From Ptychodera flava (Eukaryota; Hemichordata; Enteropneusta; Ptychoderidae), in the NCBI RefSeq assembly GCF_041260155.1, contig NC_091928.1, forward strand, positions 43,865,137-43,929,136: a stretch of DNA of 64,000 bases. Direction: 5' to 3'. Position numbers and translations under genes: made by a program. Below the pieces are notes generated by a model, which worked only from the letters and a program-made list of their open reading frames with translations, did not search any database and was not told where the DNA came from. Shown one piece after another: positions 11,964 to 24,300 of the stretch. The stretch's first letter is position 1, and each line of letters begins with the position of its first letter.

Positions 11964-13534
11964 GGCTGCGTTCAAAAAAAATGGTGAGGGGCGGGGGCTG
12001 GAGGAATTCGGGGGAGATTCGAAAATTCTGGGTGTAGCCGAGGGGGACTTGAAAATATTTTGGTTTCCAACGTTTTGATGTCGTCCAAAGGTTCTAATGT
12101 AAGCAATAACTAAACAAAATCTGAAAGGCTTTTGGTGGATTTTATGACTTTAATCTCGAAAAAATCTAAACATGTATGAATGCCATTAAAATTTTCGTAA
12201 AAACAACAAGTTGGCCTTGTAAAGGGGCAGGAGCTGCAACTGTTGATAATTTTGTTAATATTTCTATGTAATGTATCAAATACAGTTTCTTGATTTCTCT
12301 CTAAAGCATGCTGAAAACACAATATTTAGTTTGTCGACAAGCCCGTTTGTCCAAATATTGGTGATAGTTGAATTAAAGTTCAGACTAAAAGTTATTTGTC
12401 AATGATACAAATGCGGGGTATATACAATATATTCACAGGCTGTGTTTGCCACTGTCATTGTCACTGTCACTGCACACCGGCAGTGACAGTGATACATGTA
12501 GCTCTGACTCTGATGTAGTTTAAGAAGAGTTTTGGTCATGGGACACTCAATTGACAGTGAAACATACATGTACACAAGATCAGGCCAGAGAGCAACACAA
12601 AGAAGACTAGTTACCATGGATTTTGAATTTCGAAATATGAGAAATAGAGAGTAATCAAATATTAGAGAAAAAAATGGGGTCACCATGCTTGATTTATACA
12701 AATGTACGATGAAAAGTCAGAGTTTTTCTCTAATCACTTAAAATCAATATATAAAACCATCATTTAAAGTTCATGCAGTGAATGAAATTTCTCATCTCAT
12801 TATACAATAACACAAAAGTAAAATTTGAACAGTAAGACTCTAATTTAAATGAAAAAATGCGTGACTAAATGGAACTATTTATTCTTTACCAAATTTACCA
12901 TTATTACTTCCAAAACCTCTGGGATTAAAAGATTTATTTGATGGGATATTTAAACTTTCCAGTATTGTAAAATATTTATAAGTAGATATCTTGAAAAACA
13001 TTTATAAGTAGCATCTAAGTTGTATATGTCTTGTACTTTTGGGAAAAAATATCGGTAGTTCACTGTTCTCAGTTTCACACTTTGGTAAAATGTAGCCAGG
13101 AATTCATATTTGCATACTCTCTCGTGATTGTGATTTTGTGTGCTGTTCAGCTGGTGTCATTGACCTGGCCAGAGTTGGATAAAGTCAAGTCGGCTTAGAC
13201 TGATAAATCCAAAAAGTCTACTGATGCATTTAAAAATGAATCAATTTAAGAACTTGTCTTAGGAATACATGTATGGCTCTACAACTACCTAAAAGAAGTA
13301 GTGTGGATTATTTGCATGCAGAAGTACGCAATACATATTAATTTTGCTCTGCGTGCGTTCCTAATAAATATGTGGCTATATGATAATGGCGGGGGGGGGG
13401 GGGGCGGTGGACTTGAAAATTTTTGATCATATAGACGGGGGAGACTTACAATTTTTTTAGGTTTTTGAGGGGGATCTGAAAAAAAAATTCAATCGCAATT
13501 CCTCCAGACCCCCCAACCATTTTTGAACGCGGCC
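11964..13534. mobile_element. non-autonomous TIR element, G-rich Harbinger-like family
   Basis: The left end GGCTGCGTTCAAAAAAAATG, followed by a G-rich stretch and ctggaggaattc, is matched by the reverse complement of the right end (aattcctccag, C-rich tract, catttttgaacgcggcc). The right flank is TTA and the left flank TTT, so a 3-nt target duplication is likely but not exact. The interior is non-coding, with a perfect 'actgtcattgtcactgtcact' type CACTG-rich patch near 12450. It sits directly after exon A's donor region. Confidence 0.65.
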
Positions 13535-14379
13535 TTAGCAGTAACTTTTAATTAAACAACCACCCAATTGTTCTATGACGGGAACCGGACACTGTTGATA
13601 AACAAAATTTCTCTGAAATTATTGCTTTTTGTATGTATTATGCGGAGAAGTGCCACATACACTAAATTTTGCAATGTCATTTTACAATATATTATTTTGC
13701 ACACATGCGCATTTATATATGACAAAAGAGTTCTAGCTGCATGGAGATGGACCTTTGACCCTGGTAGGTTTGTTCGGCTCATTGAGACGCTATTGTTCAA
13801 AAGGTAGCACAAGTACGATGCGATGACGCCGGCTCAGTGTCAGTGGTACTCATGAATTTTCACAATCGATTGACGTTTATAGCATTGAAAGGGGCTGTTA
13901 AAAACAAATTTATGGTGAACTTATGAGACTATGCGTTATATAGTACTAGTAAATTACAGTAAGAGCGCACAAGTATGCGTTGACCGTTGACATCTTTCTG
14001 TACCACTTATACCAATGAGAAAAACATAAAAGTAGATTCGTTAGGAGATGAGTCGGAGACTAAACGAAGACAAAGTGTCAGAAGCAGGACAAATAAACAT
14101 GAAATGAAACCATCTTCACATTAAAATGGAATCACAACCCCGGTTGCTACAATCAAAGGAATAATTTATTGGTTGATCACTAGCACACTCATCTACCTTC
14201 ATTCCACCATTTCTAAGATGACTATTGTTCATGTAGCCCTACGTGAAGATGACTTAACGGAGGGAGGTGGAGTTAACTGAGTAGCACAGCATCTCATAAT
14301 CTGAAGCCATGTACTCCAAAGGTCTCTGGACTATGGACCACACTTTGTTGGGTGCAATCAGTCATATGAGCCACAAATG

Positions 14380-14628
14380 TCATCCCATTTTTGAAAGCAT
14401 ATCGCTGGAGTTAACATGAGTGTTATCTGTTTGGATGTCTTTGTAAAGCCCGATGATGTAGCTAGCTGTCAGAGCTGTTCGGGATGCTGTGTCCATGATG
14501 TTCCTTTTCCTTGCACTTGGAATTTCCAGAGAAGTGAGGCATTTCAAGTTGCTGAATGAAGCGTTGTTGAATCCTCTGCTTCCAGCACATATGGAAAAGT
14601 ACTGCACAGTCCACCCATGTTTTTGCAT
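14380..14628 (-). mobile_element. possible LINE-type ORF fragment
   Basis: The minus-strand open frame includes HGWTVQYFSICAGSRGF followed by a segment rich in basic residues and Ala (ARKRNIMDTASRTALTASYI). This resembles a block often found after the reverse transcriptase in LINE-like polyproteins (GW-x-V ... E-V-G-C-R-G-F ... R-K-A). Resemblance is by eye only. It is short, has no flanking reverse transcriptase and could be coincidental. Confidence 0.3.
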
Positions 14629-15343
14629 TAGGCCAGGTGATCTAGCGATTTACAACTCTATGTAAACTGATACAAATTAAATTCAAAAAGCGGGCAGAGT
14701 CACCTCGTCTACGTTACATTAGTATTTTAATACCCAGTATTTTTCTTCATCCTGCTGGGAAAATACTCGTGATGTGATAACCGTGTCGAAGTAGTGACAC
14801 GGTCATTACCTCATTCGTATCATTCTTCGCTGAACAAATCAAATATGAGGGAATAATATCCAATTGTCTGAAAATCACAGTTGCGCTTGCTGTACACAAT
14901 TCTTTGTCACACGTCAGTTTATCTATTCTGGACGTTAAAAAGGCAATTTTTCTGAAGCTAACGTGATACCTACTTAAAAAATAGACTTATGCATATTTGT
15001 GTATTTTTAAAAATGAAGAAATACAAACTGCCTAAAACACCATCCTCAACTATACAACTTGAAAGGCAATCCGTACGCGATCAAACTTAGCGTTGTTATT
15101 GTCGTCATCTGATGATGGCACTAGATCTCATTCACATTTTCTGGCCACAAGATGTGTAGATGTCAGTATTGTGAACATGTTCAGCAGCCCCTCCCCACCT
15201 CTCCACCTCCCAACCCATCCCAACATCCCCACAATACAGCTAGGCCTTGATCGCATCGCCATGGCTTTCGGCGTATGTACACAGCGGCGTGTTGTGCGCT
15301 TTATGCCCTTTAATTTGGGGTCACCATACCCTGTCACCTACTG

Positions 15344-15363
15344 AGGTCATGCTTTCAAGGTCA
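15344..15363 (+). promoter_or_regulatory. two AGGTCA half-sites before the gene B start; one extended (TCAAGGTCA)
   Basis: AGGTCA lies at 15344-15349 and again at 15358-15363 (8-nt gap). The second is embedded in TCAAGGTCA, the monomer element of NR5A (SF-1/FTZ-F1) and ERR receptors. A further GGGGTCA is at about 15317-15323. The matching position in gene A reads TCAAAGTCA. These lie within about 50 nt of the ATG, so they could be in promoter or 5' UTR. Function is inferred. Confidence 0.4.
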
Positions 15364-15365
15364 TA

Positions 15366-18300
15366 ATGGCGATTCCCAGTGCTGCTCTCAGATATCTGGG
15401 CCGACAGAACAGCGGCATTTTTAGCTACGTACGGCTCGCCTCAAGTGCTGCGACATCGCCGAAAGATGAGTCTAATAATATTGACATTGAGAATGCGAAG
15501 CCATATGATCAAGTACCCGAGGTCAACTTGGGAGCCTTCAAAAACATCTTCTTTATGGTTGACGCCATTGTCAGGGGCACAATTCAGAAACCGTGGGACA
15601 GCATGACGAAGATGCGGCAGGACTTTGGCCCCATCTGGAAACAAAAGTTTGGGAAGTACGTTATGGTGTCAGTGGCAGATCCGCAGCTTTTTGAAACTGT
15701 ACTGAGAAATGAAGGGAAATACCCTCGAAGAGGTCCCTTTGAACCCTGGCTAGCACATCGAGAGGAACGAAACCTGGCCCTGGGCGTCTTACTCCAGTAA
15801 GTGATCGTATTTTGCATACGAAAGACCTGGAGGTCAATGCACACAGCGCTGTGAGGTTGTTGTAAAACGCGTCTCATTATGATTGTGGCAGACAACATAA
15901 CCTTTACAGCAACTCTCCCATCAGGCCGTATGTATTAAAATTGACGAGAATGCGCCTGATCTTGATGATGCTGTTGAAAAGAAAGACAACATTTATACTT
16001 GTATTTATGTGTACCTTACAGCAAAGCAGACAAATTTTGCCATGACATTTTACAATATCTGTTTTTCACACATGCGTATTATAAATCAAATGAGTTCTAC
16101 CTTGGGGTCGGACCATTCACCCCTGGTAATGGTAGAAATTGTTTCGCTAAGAAAAGTATTTTTAAAGGTAGAACGCGCCTCGGGGACAGATAATCGGACT
16201 CTCAAATTTTTAGAATATTCTTCTGTCCTACCACTTGTGGGGGTCATTTTGAGGTTTATGGATCTGAGAAGTTTTGTGAAAATTAGGGATTTAATTCCCT
16301 CTCCATACAGATAGCACGTGACAGATATGATGGCGGCCATTTTGAATTTCAAATATCTGTAAATAGTGGATACTTTGTTTCTCTAGTTACTGTATCAATA
16401 TTTGCACGGCAAACCCCGATTTTTATTTGAAAAGAGAACTTTGGTTGAAAGTTTGCTGGAGAAAGCTTTAGAAATGCTTTTACTTTAAGGCTCTATTAGC
16501 TCTGTCTTTTTGCATTTGTCTAAACGATGCCGTCCTATTGCTCGGAGAAATGTTATGCATTCCCGTTATTGAGCCCTATTGTCTTCGCAAATTTCACGTT
16601 TATAGTATCAACCTCGTCGGAAATCGAAGTATGTTTTCTCGCAAAAATTAACTGATTTGTGCTAGAGATCTTCCGAGGTCAATGGGTAGTAGGAGTTGAC
16701 AATATCAGATGTAATGATGAATGTACATTTTGACTTGTTCCGTTTTCCTTTGAAATAGTCAATGACGACTGAGGAATTTCTCCATTGATTGACACGTATA
16801 CTTGCTCTGACATCATTATTGATCGTCTCAAGTATTCATTTACTTCCTTGGCCCATCTCACTCCACCTTAGTTTGCCAAGGTCTCTTTTCCGGGCAGCTT
16901 GATGCTCCCCGAAACCAAACCTTGGCAGAACGAGTTGCACGTGACCTGAAATGACCTATCACGAAATCGCTTACTACTAGTAATCCAGTTCCGATGGCAA
17001 CGTCTCCATGAGCGACTTCTGAGAACACATCACGAACGTCTTATCTGTTTACACTTTGATGGACAGTCAAAAGGAAGAAGTAAGATTAACTTCAAATGCT
17101 AACGATGTCTTTTGTAACAAGTAGACCTGGAAGTGGCAAATCTTTGTGCTATAATTCACTTTGCGTTTAGCAGTCCAAACAATGCAGTCTTATTGTGAAT
17201 AGTGGAATCTCTACTCGTTCGCACTATGCAGGAACAAAAAGCCTAATTACGTCATGTTTCCATGTCGGTAACATACATCGACAAGAGTCTCGTAGACGAT
17301 GATCTAATCCGACATCAAATTAATTCCAGCAATTCAAGGCAAGTAAATCACCACCTTCCAAGAAACAATAAAAAACCCGGACAAACAAACAAACGACCAC
17401 TGACTGAGGCCAAGCGCAATTATTAATTGCCCACGGCCCCATAACGACCCGTGCATGTGGACGATGATTTCGCCCTTGGTCGGATTGCTGAGCCTTCGTG
17501 TCGGAATGTTCATGAAGTTGTCTTTGTGGTCTTTGAATGTAAAAAGTGCCGGTCGGTCGGTGCAACACATCCTCCTCAAAGGGTTTCAAATCCTCGAGTT
17601 GTGGCGGACGTTTTCTTGATCTTTGCGATAAACAGGCACAGTGTTGTAGCTATTCATCATAGTGTGTTCTCTTACTCAGCAATCGAATCGTACAACACTG
17701 TCATCAAAAGTTACTTGCAGTTAAGGTCGCTTCCGTCTTTGATGCCATTTCTATACAAGGCACATGTCGGAACCTCGCAGGAAAAATGCGCACTGAGCTC
17801 AAAAGGGTTTCCAGCGGACAATATCAGTAGAATGAGTGCACAAAAGTTTTCTACTCGGTGCAACAACACTTTCGCGTTATCAGACTGGCTATATCTTGGC
17901 CGATATGATCGCCATGGTAACACGTAAATACTGTATTATAAACATATCTACAGAACTTAACATTAAAACTGTTAAACTTTTTTTTGTTTTTACAGTGAAG
18001 GAGCTGACTGGCACCGCAACAGAACTGCACTCAGCAAGCGAATGATGAGACCACGTGAAGTTGCCTCCTACACCGACGCTGTCAATGACGTCATCACTGA
18101 CCTGACAAATAAGGTGGTCAGAGCCAGAGATGGTCACAAAAAGGATAACATTGTACCCGACATTGAAAATATACTGTTTACCTGGTCCTTGGATTGTAAG
18201 TGTATTAGGGACCGTTCAGTTTTTACGGCCTGGGGGACGGCAAAATCTTGTCGCCAGTGTTCATAAAAATATAGACCCCCCTGCATTTTTCGTGAAAAAA

Positions 18301-21300
18301 GATGAACCCCCCCTTTGTCAGAAGAAAGAATTTGATGACACCCCCCCCCCCCCCCCCCGCTGAAAAATAACCAAAACCCATATGTCAAATTTACCCGCAC
18401 GGTTTTGATTTGAACTCCGGTATGCAGCGCACTTATTCGTGTAGCATATATGCCAGTGCACAAACTTCTCAGCCACATCCATGCAAACGTCTGTTAATTA
18501 GGACGACTGTAAGGCAATTTTTAACTTCATTTCCATAGACAACTTATGTCCATGGACATTGTATAAAGTAAACTTTATTGGAGTGGTTCGCCAAAGGCAG
18601 CCCTCCGGTTAAGAGGGTCATGGGCCATTACGTAAAGTCAACTTTATTCTAGTGGGCCACCAAAGGTGGCCCGCTGGTAAAGAGGGTCGATCATGGCCAT
18701 TGCATAAAGTAAACTTTACTGGACAGGGCCGCTGAAGGCGTCCGGCCGTTAAGATGGTCATGGGGTATTACAATAAAGTCAATTTATTGTAGTGGGCCGC
18801 CCCAGGCGGCCCGCCGGTATTAGGGTCGATCATGGCCATTGCATGAAGTAAACGTAATTGGAGTCGGCCGCCAAAGACGTCTGCCCGTTAAGAGGGTCAT
18901 GGGTAATACATAAATTATATTTTTGTGGTGGGCCGCCAAAGGCGGCCCTCTGGTAAAGAGGGTCGATCATGGCCATGGCATAAAGTGAACTTTATTGTAG
19001 GTATTATGTTTTTGAAAATGTGGTGACCCCCCACCTTTCCTACCAGTGAAAAAGCGATGACCCCCCCCCCCCCCTTTCGCGGATTCCAAAATTACGATGA
19101 CCCACCCCCCTGGATTTTGCCGGCGCCCCGGCGTAAAAACTGAACGGTCCCTTAACACCCAGTGTCTCTCATGCCCCCCCCCCATTTGCTACACAATGTG
19201 TCCATCTCGATCCCCTGCCCTGATTTTGAGATAATTCGCCCAAGCCAAGTCAGCTGAAGTTGCTGGTTTTGATGCAGGTCGCCATTGGCGGCAGCCAAGT
19301 AAGACCGTTGAGGGCGCATCAGTCAATTTTTCGCAAGATCTTTTCCCTTCAATGTGTTGAAGCACAACGCAAAAGCCTTGCAGACACAGTGCAATGTATC
19401 GAATATGTGACGTTCTTGACATTAAAATGAAATTCTAATCCAGACAAGAATTCAGCTTTGAGTAGTATGATTGGACATTGCGCACATACACGTCGCTGTA
19501 TCGACGCGTTGAAAAGGTGGACGTCGACATGCATGGAGTTTTACTTAAAATTGTGTTTTCCGACAGAACAAAAATGATAAAAAGTACAGGGCAAGGTCAG
19601 GTTTATGGAACTTTGCTACTATCGAATACATCAGGAGTCAATAACATGTATATGTTTTGGTTAGATCATTACCCTGCCTTAATTAAATTCCCCACTCCTT
19701 GATATCCCACTGTGACAAAGGCCTCCAAAATATCAGGCCAAAACCTACATTTTCCGATATGCATCAGATGAGTCTATAAAAGCCTTTGTACCCCGAATAA
19801 TTGTGGGTTGTACAGCGAATTGCGTTCTTCTTAAAATGGTAGATTGTAAGAAGTCGCGAAGGTAAACACCGAGAGTATGATGTACACAGCAAGAAAACTA
19901 CTGGCAGATTTCAGTATTTGCCTGTAGCAGGGTCTGATCAGTACCTGTAACAGTCTCTGAGAAATAACCTCTGTTACAGGACCTGTAAAATTGGTCAGAT
20001 ATCAGGGGTGTATGAACAGGTCTGTATCAGGCCTGGTATTACAGGAATGTATACAGTGATGCAATTTCTGAGTGTATCCAGTGTTGTGATCACATGAGTG
20101 AAATACTGGTGTACAAACAGTGGTGTATTTACAGGGCCTGTTACATGGTCTGAAATTTGTCAGATTTCAGGAGTGTATATTTTCAGAAAAATTGGCCAAT
20201 TTCGATGAAAGAAATTAATACAGGCATAATGGTGTGCACACTAAAATTGTTGACCCTGTTACAGGTCTGTATTCGCATTGCTGTGTACAGTCCTGTTAAT
20301 ACAGTAATGGGACAGGCAGAAATTTCAGATCCTGTCCCAGGTCCGTGTCCACAACACTCTATACAGTCCTGTCCCCACAGCTCTAGATACAAACTTGCAC
20401 ATCAGCCCCTGTCACAGCAATGGAACGTCTTTGCTCTCACAGACCTGTACCACATGGCTGTGTCAGGGTCTGTTCAGTGCCTCACAGGGACAATTTTCTT
20501 TGCTGTGTATGGCATGTTTTGCATCCTACAAGCGTTAAATCATTATGTATGATCATTTATTAACAGGAAATCTCTTAATCTTTATCCTTAGCTGCTTGTG
20601 CTATTATTTTGAACAAGAAATTAAACCTTCTCGACGACAAACCACATCCAGAAGCTCAAGAGTTCATCCAGGCTGTACACGATATGTTCGATACAACATT
20701 ATGGCTGTTTTTTGTCCCCACCCGAGTTCATCAGAAGTTCAACAGTTGGATTTGGAAGAAGCACGCTAGAGCTTGGGATATCATCTATGCTACGGGTGAG
20801 CGGATGAAAAATTACGAAACTCCTTTCTTGTTGCTACATATTGTTTCTTATACCAGTAGAAATTATTGCAAGATTTAGCGTGAAATGGAGACTTTCTCGC
20901 TTTTACGAGAAAACTGCAAGGAATTTATTTTCTCGCTTTTACTAGAAAACTGGCGGGAATTTATTTTCTCGCCATGAATCTACGAGAAACAAAATTCTCG
21001 CAATCAATCAGCGAGACTTTGTCGTTAAGTGCATATTTTTCTAGCAGAGTGACAGCTGGAGAAAATTAATTCTCGCTGATTGATTGCGAGAATTTTGTTT
21101 CTCGCAAATTCATGGCGAGAAAATAAATTCTCGCCCATTGAGAGCGAGACAAAATGAAATCTTGCAGCATTCTCGCAAAAAAAGCGAGAAAGTGTCCATT
21201 TCTGACTATTTTCTCGAAATTCTACTGGTGCTTCTATCTGGCACCTACCTTTTAAAATGTGGTCACAAGTATACTTTATGAAATTATGATGAAAATGACC

Positions 21301-24300
21301 CATGTCAGTAATATGGAAAATACTCTCCTTGACCGTGGTAAAGATGACTGTAACGTTTCATTGGTAATTCACATTTTGGGATTTCCAACTAATCGAGTTA
21401 CTTTTAACGTTTCTATTAGTTGTAAGTCTTGGTGTGTTTTCAAGTATATATGAACTGTCTCTAAATAGATTTTTTCGAAAAAAAATCACGTCGAAACGCC
21501 AAGTGCAAGACTTGTCAGCACAAACTTTGTGTGTTATGACCAATATTATCATTGGCCAATTAATTAATTTCTGCCTATTATTGTAAAGCTGTCGTACGAA
21601 CCTTGCTGAACAGAAAGCTAGTTTTTGCAACTTGAAGGCTGAAATTTGTTTGTCAACGAACTTTCGGGAGTAGATTAAGAACATTTATTTGTTCTATCAA
21701 ACAAAATAATATGAAATATCGTCAAAGGTTATAGTACTATCCCATTAAGGAATCAAAATTCAAAGGCATTGATTCAAAGATAAAGAAAACCACAGCGCTA
21801 ATTTATCCCTCGTGAAATCATTGAAATGTTATACACAGCCAATGGGCATGCGCGGGAGAGATTTAGGAACAATACAGCTGCTCTACTATGGTCACCAACC
21901 CTCTCGTACCTCGACTGCAAATCCTGGATATTATAGTTCCTTTGCAATGAGCGCAGGAGCTCTTCGGCTGGGGTCAAGTAAAATAATGACAAAATATTAT
22001 TAGATGTCTTTGTACAATTTGACCAAATGTTGGCAACCTCTTATTTGTCTTTAAATGGTCGCTTGTTGACCAATTCATTCATAATCACACGCTGAACAGA
22101 ACATGTGGACCAAGACAGTTTTATCTCGGTCAAACTCGATCATAAACACTGCATAATCAATAGCATCGTTTCTCTGTTCCCAGCCAAAAAGTTAATCGAC
22201 GAGAAGATGAATGACGTCACCAAGAGAATGGCTGCTGGGGAGGAAATCGACACAGAAGAGGCTGATTTCGTCACTTACATGGTTGCCCAGGGATCGCTTG
22301 AGATCGATGAAATTTACGCCAATGCTACAGAGTTGCTGGCTGCAGCCGTCGATACGGTCAGGATACCTTGAGATCTTAAAGGGTCTATTCAACATCATAA
22401 TATTATGGCCATTAGATTCTATAAGATCTATCTAATGTTAACAACACCACTGTGGTAAATTTTACTGCATTCGACCTCTTGAAAGTTCGCGAGAGATGTA
22501 ACTGGACCTTTACTATTCCACTCAAAAGAGTACATGTAATACGTACATCATTGGTATATCTGGACTGAAAGATCCGTCGGTCAAGGGCGCTTTCAACCCC
22601 CTCCCCTCGGGCGACGGATCTTTCAGTCTGAGGTCCATCAAGACAGAAATGACTTCACCACTCAGGGTCGAACCATTACTATGAACAGTTATCACTCAAC
22701 GTCAATCATTAACTTAATATACGCTCGATGGTCAAGGTCAACCTTGTTTCATTCTGCAAAAGTTACTCTGCTCAATCAGCATGTTATGATTTTTCGTGTT
22801 GGACTCTGTTAACCACAAACAACAGGGCTGTTTAGATTAACAAAACTCTACAAATTTAATGTTATACAAATGTGTGTTTTCAAAGAATGGGTGATATTCC
22901 CACAGCGATTCTTTAATTTATATGCTTGTTTCTTTCTTTCTTTGCTTCAGACATCAAACACGTTCTTGTGGACTCTCTATTGCGTCGCGAAGTACCCGCA
23001 TGCGCAAACAGCATTGTATGAGGAAATCAAGCGAGTCGTTCCAGCAGGAGAGACTCCAACACACGAGCATATCAACCGAATGCCGTACTTGAAAGCAGTG
23101 CTCAGAGAGACCATGAGGTAATAAAGCGTCCGAGCAGTGCGTTCTGAAGTTACAGCTCCATAACTAGTAACTTTTTATACCTTAAAGGTATATCTTTCAC
23201 CGTGAACATTGAAAATTCTGTGATATTTTTTAAACTCCGATTCCTCCAGATCTCTTCGGTCCCCAACTGATAATCTCTCTGATGCAACAAATCTTTTCTC
23301 TTTGTGTTCAAACAACGATACAGGCTACATCCTCCGGTAATCAATATTTCCCGGATCGTGGAAAAAGAAGTCACGGTTGCCGGTTACCACATGCCAGCTG
23401 GGGTTAGTGGCTCTCATCTTTTTATCCAGTAACTGAGCAATTTTCGACAGCTTGATCGGTTTACCGTCATTATTGTCAAGTCTGACGACAAATTCCCATT
23501 TTGCAGACGGATACAAGCAGTCAATATAATCTTAATTTGAATAAAACAGAGTGCTAACGTTTCTCTCAGGTTTTCGTCAAGTACATTAATGTAAGATCGA
23601 AGTTCATTGACAATATATTAAGCTCAATACATCGTTTAAAATACATTCTTGAGAAAGTGTTATGTTATATATCAAGTGACCTTTCCATGCGACATAAGGG
23701 TGCTATTCCATATAAACCACACAATCATTTATCAGTGTTGATGATAAAAAGAGGCGGGAATGTCTTCTTTGAAAGATATAGTATTGGTAATATTTTGTAC
23801 ATTTGCTGTACTTATGTACCTTTAATTTATGCCATGATTCTGTCAGTAGGAGCATGACAGAGTAACTACTACTGAATATCATGTCTCAGGTACGCGGGCT
23901 TTAAGGATAAGCACAAGTTGAATAGGAATTGTTTTAAAAGGGCGGGATAAATACGACAGAGGCTAAATTTCTTTTTAACACATTTCTTCAAGACCCTGTT
24001 TGCCGGACAGACTTGGTTGATGGGCCGAGATCCTGAATACTTCGAAGATCCGCTAGAATTCCAACCAGAGAGATGGATTCGGGATGAAAAAGAACACTTC
24101 TATGGATTTAAGTCCTTGCCATTTGGCTACGGGCCAAGGATGTGCATTGGTAAGTTTTTTCTTCTGAAGAGCTGTCACCATGTCAATGTATACGTAGATA
24201 ATTATAATCGAAGTAGTTTGAGGCCAGCAAGGAATACCGATTCTTTGCGTTGATAGTAAAACTGTAGCAGAGCGGTATTTTGTGATTTTTAAATCTTCTG

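Larger units (their letters stand above)
13535..15365. other. spacer before gene B; no host gene seen
   Basis: Apart from the LINE-like patch at 14380-14628, I see no coding structure. The last 60 nt before the gene B start contain three nuclear-receptor half-sites (annotated separately). Confidence 0.5.

Noticed and set aside
17451-17927. 158-codon open frame before gene B exon 2
   Set aside because: No family resemblance, overlapped by open frames on the other strand, and located inside gene B intron 1 with no splice sites.
20157-20552. 131-codon open frame
   Set aside because: It runs through the degenerate CTGT/ACAG repeat field. The encoded sequence is a by-product of the repeat.
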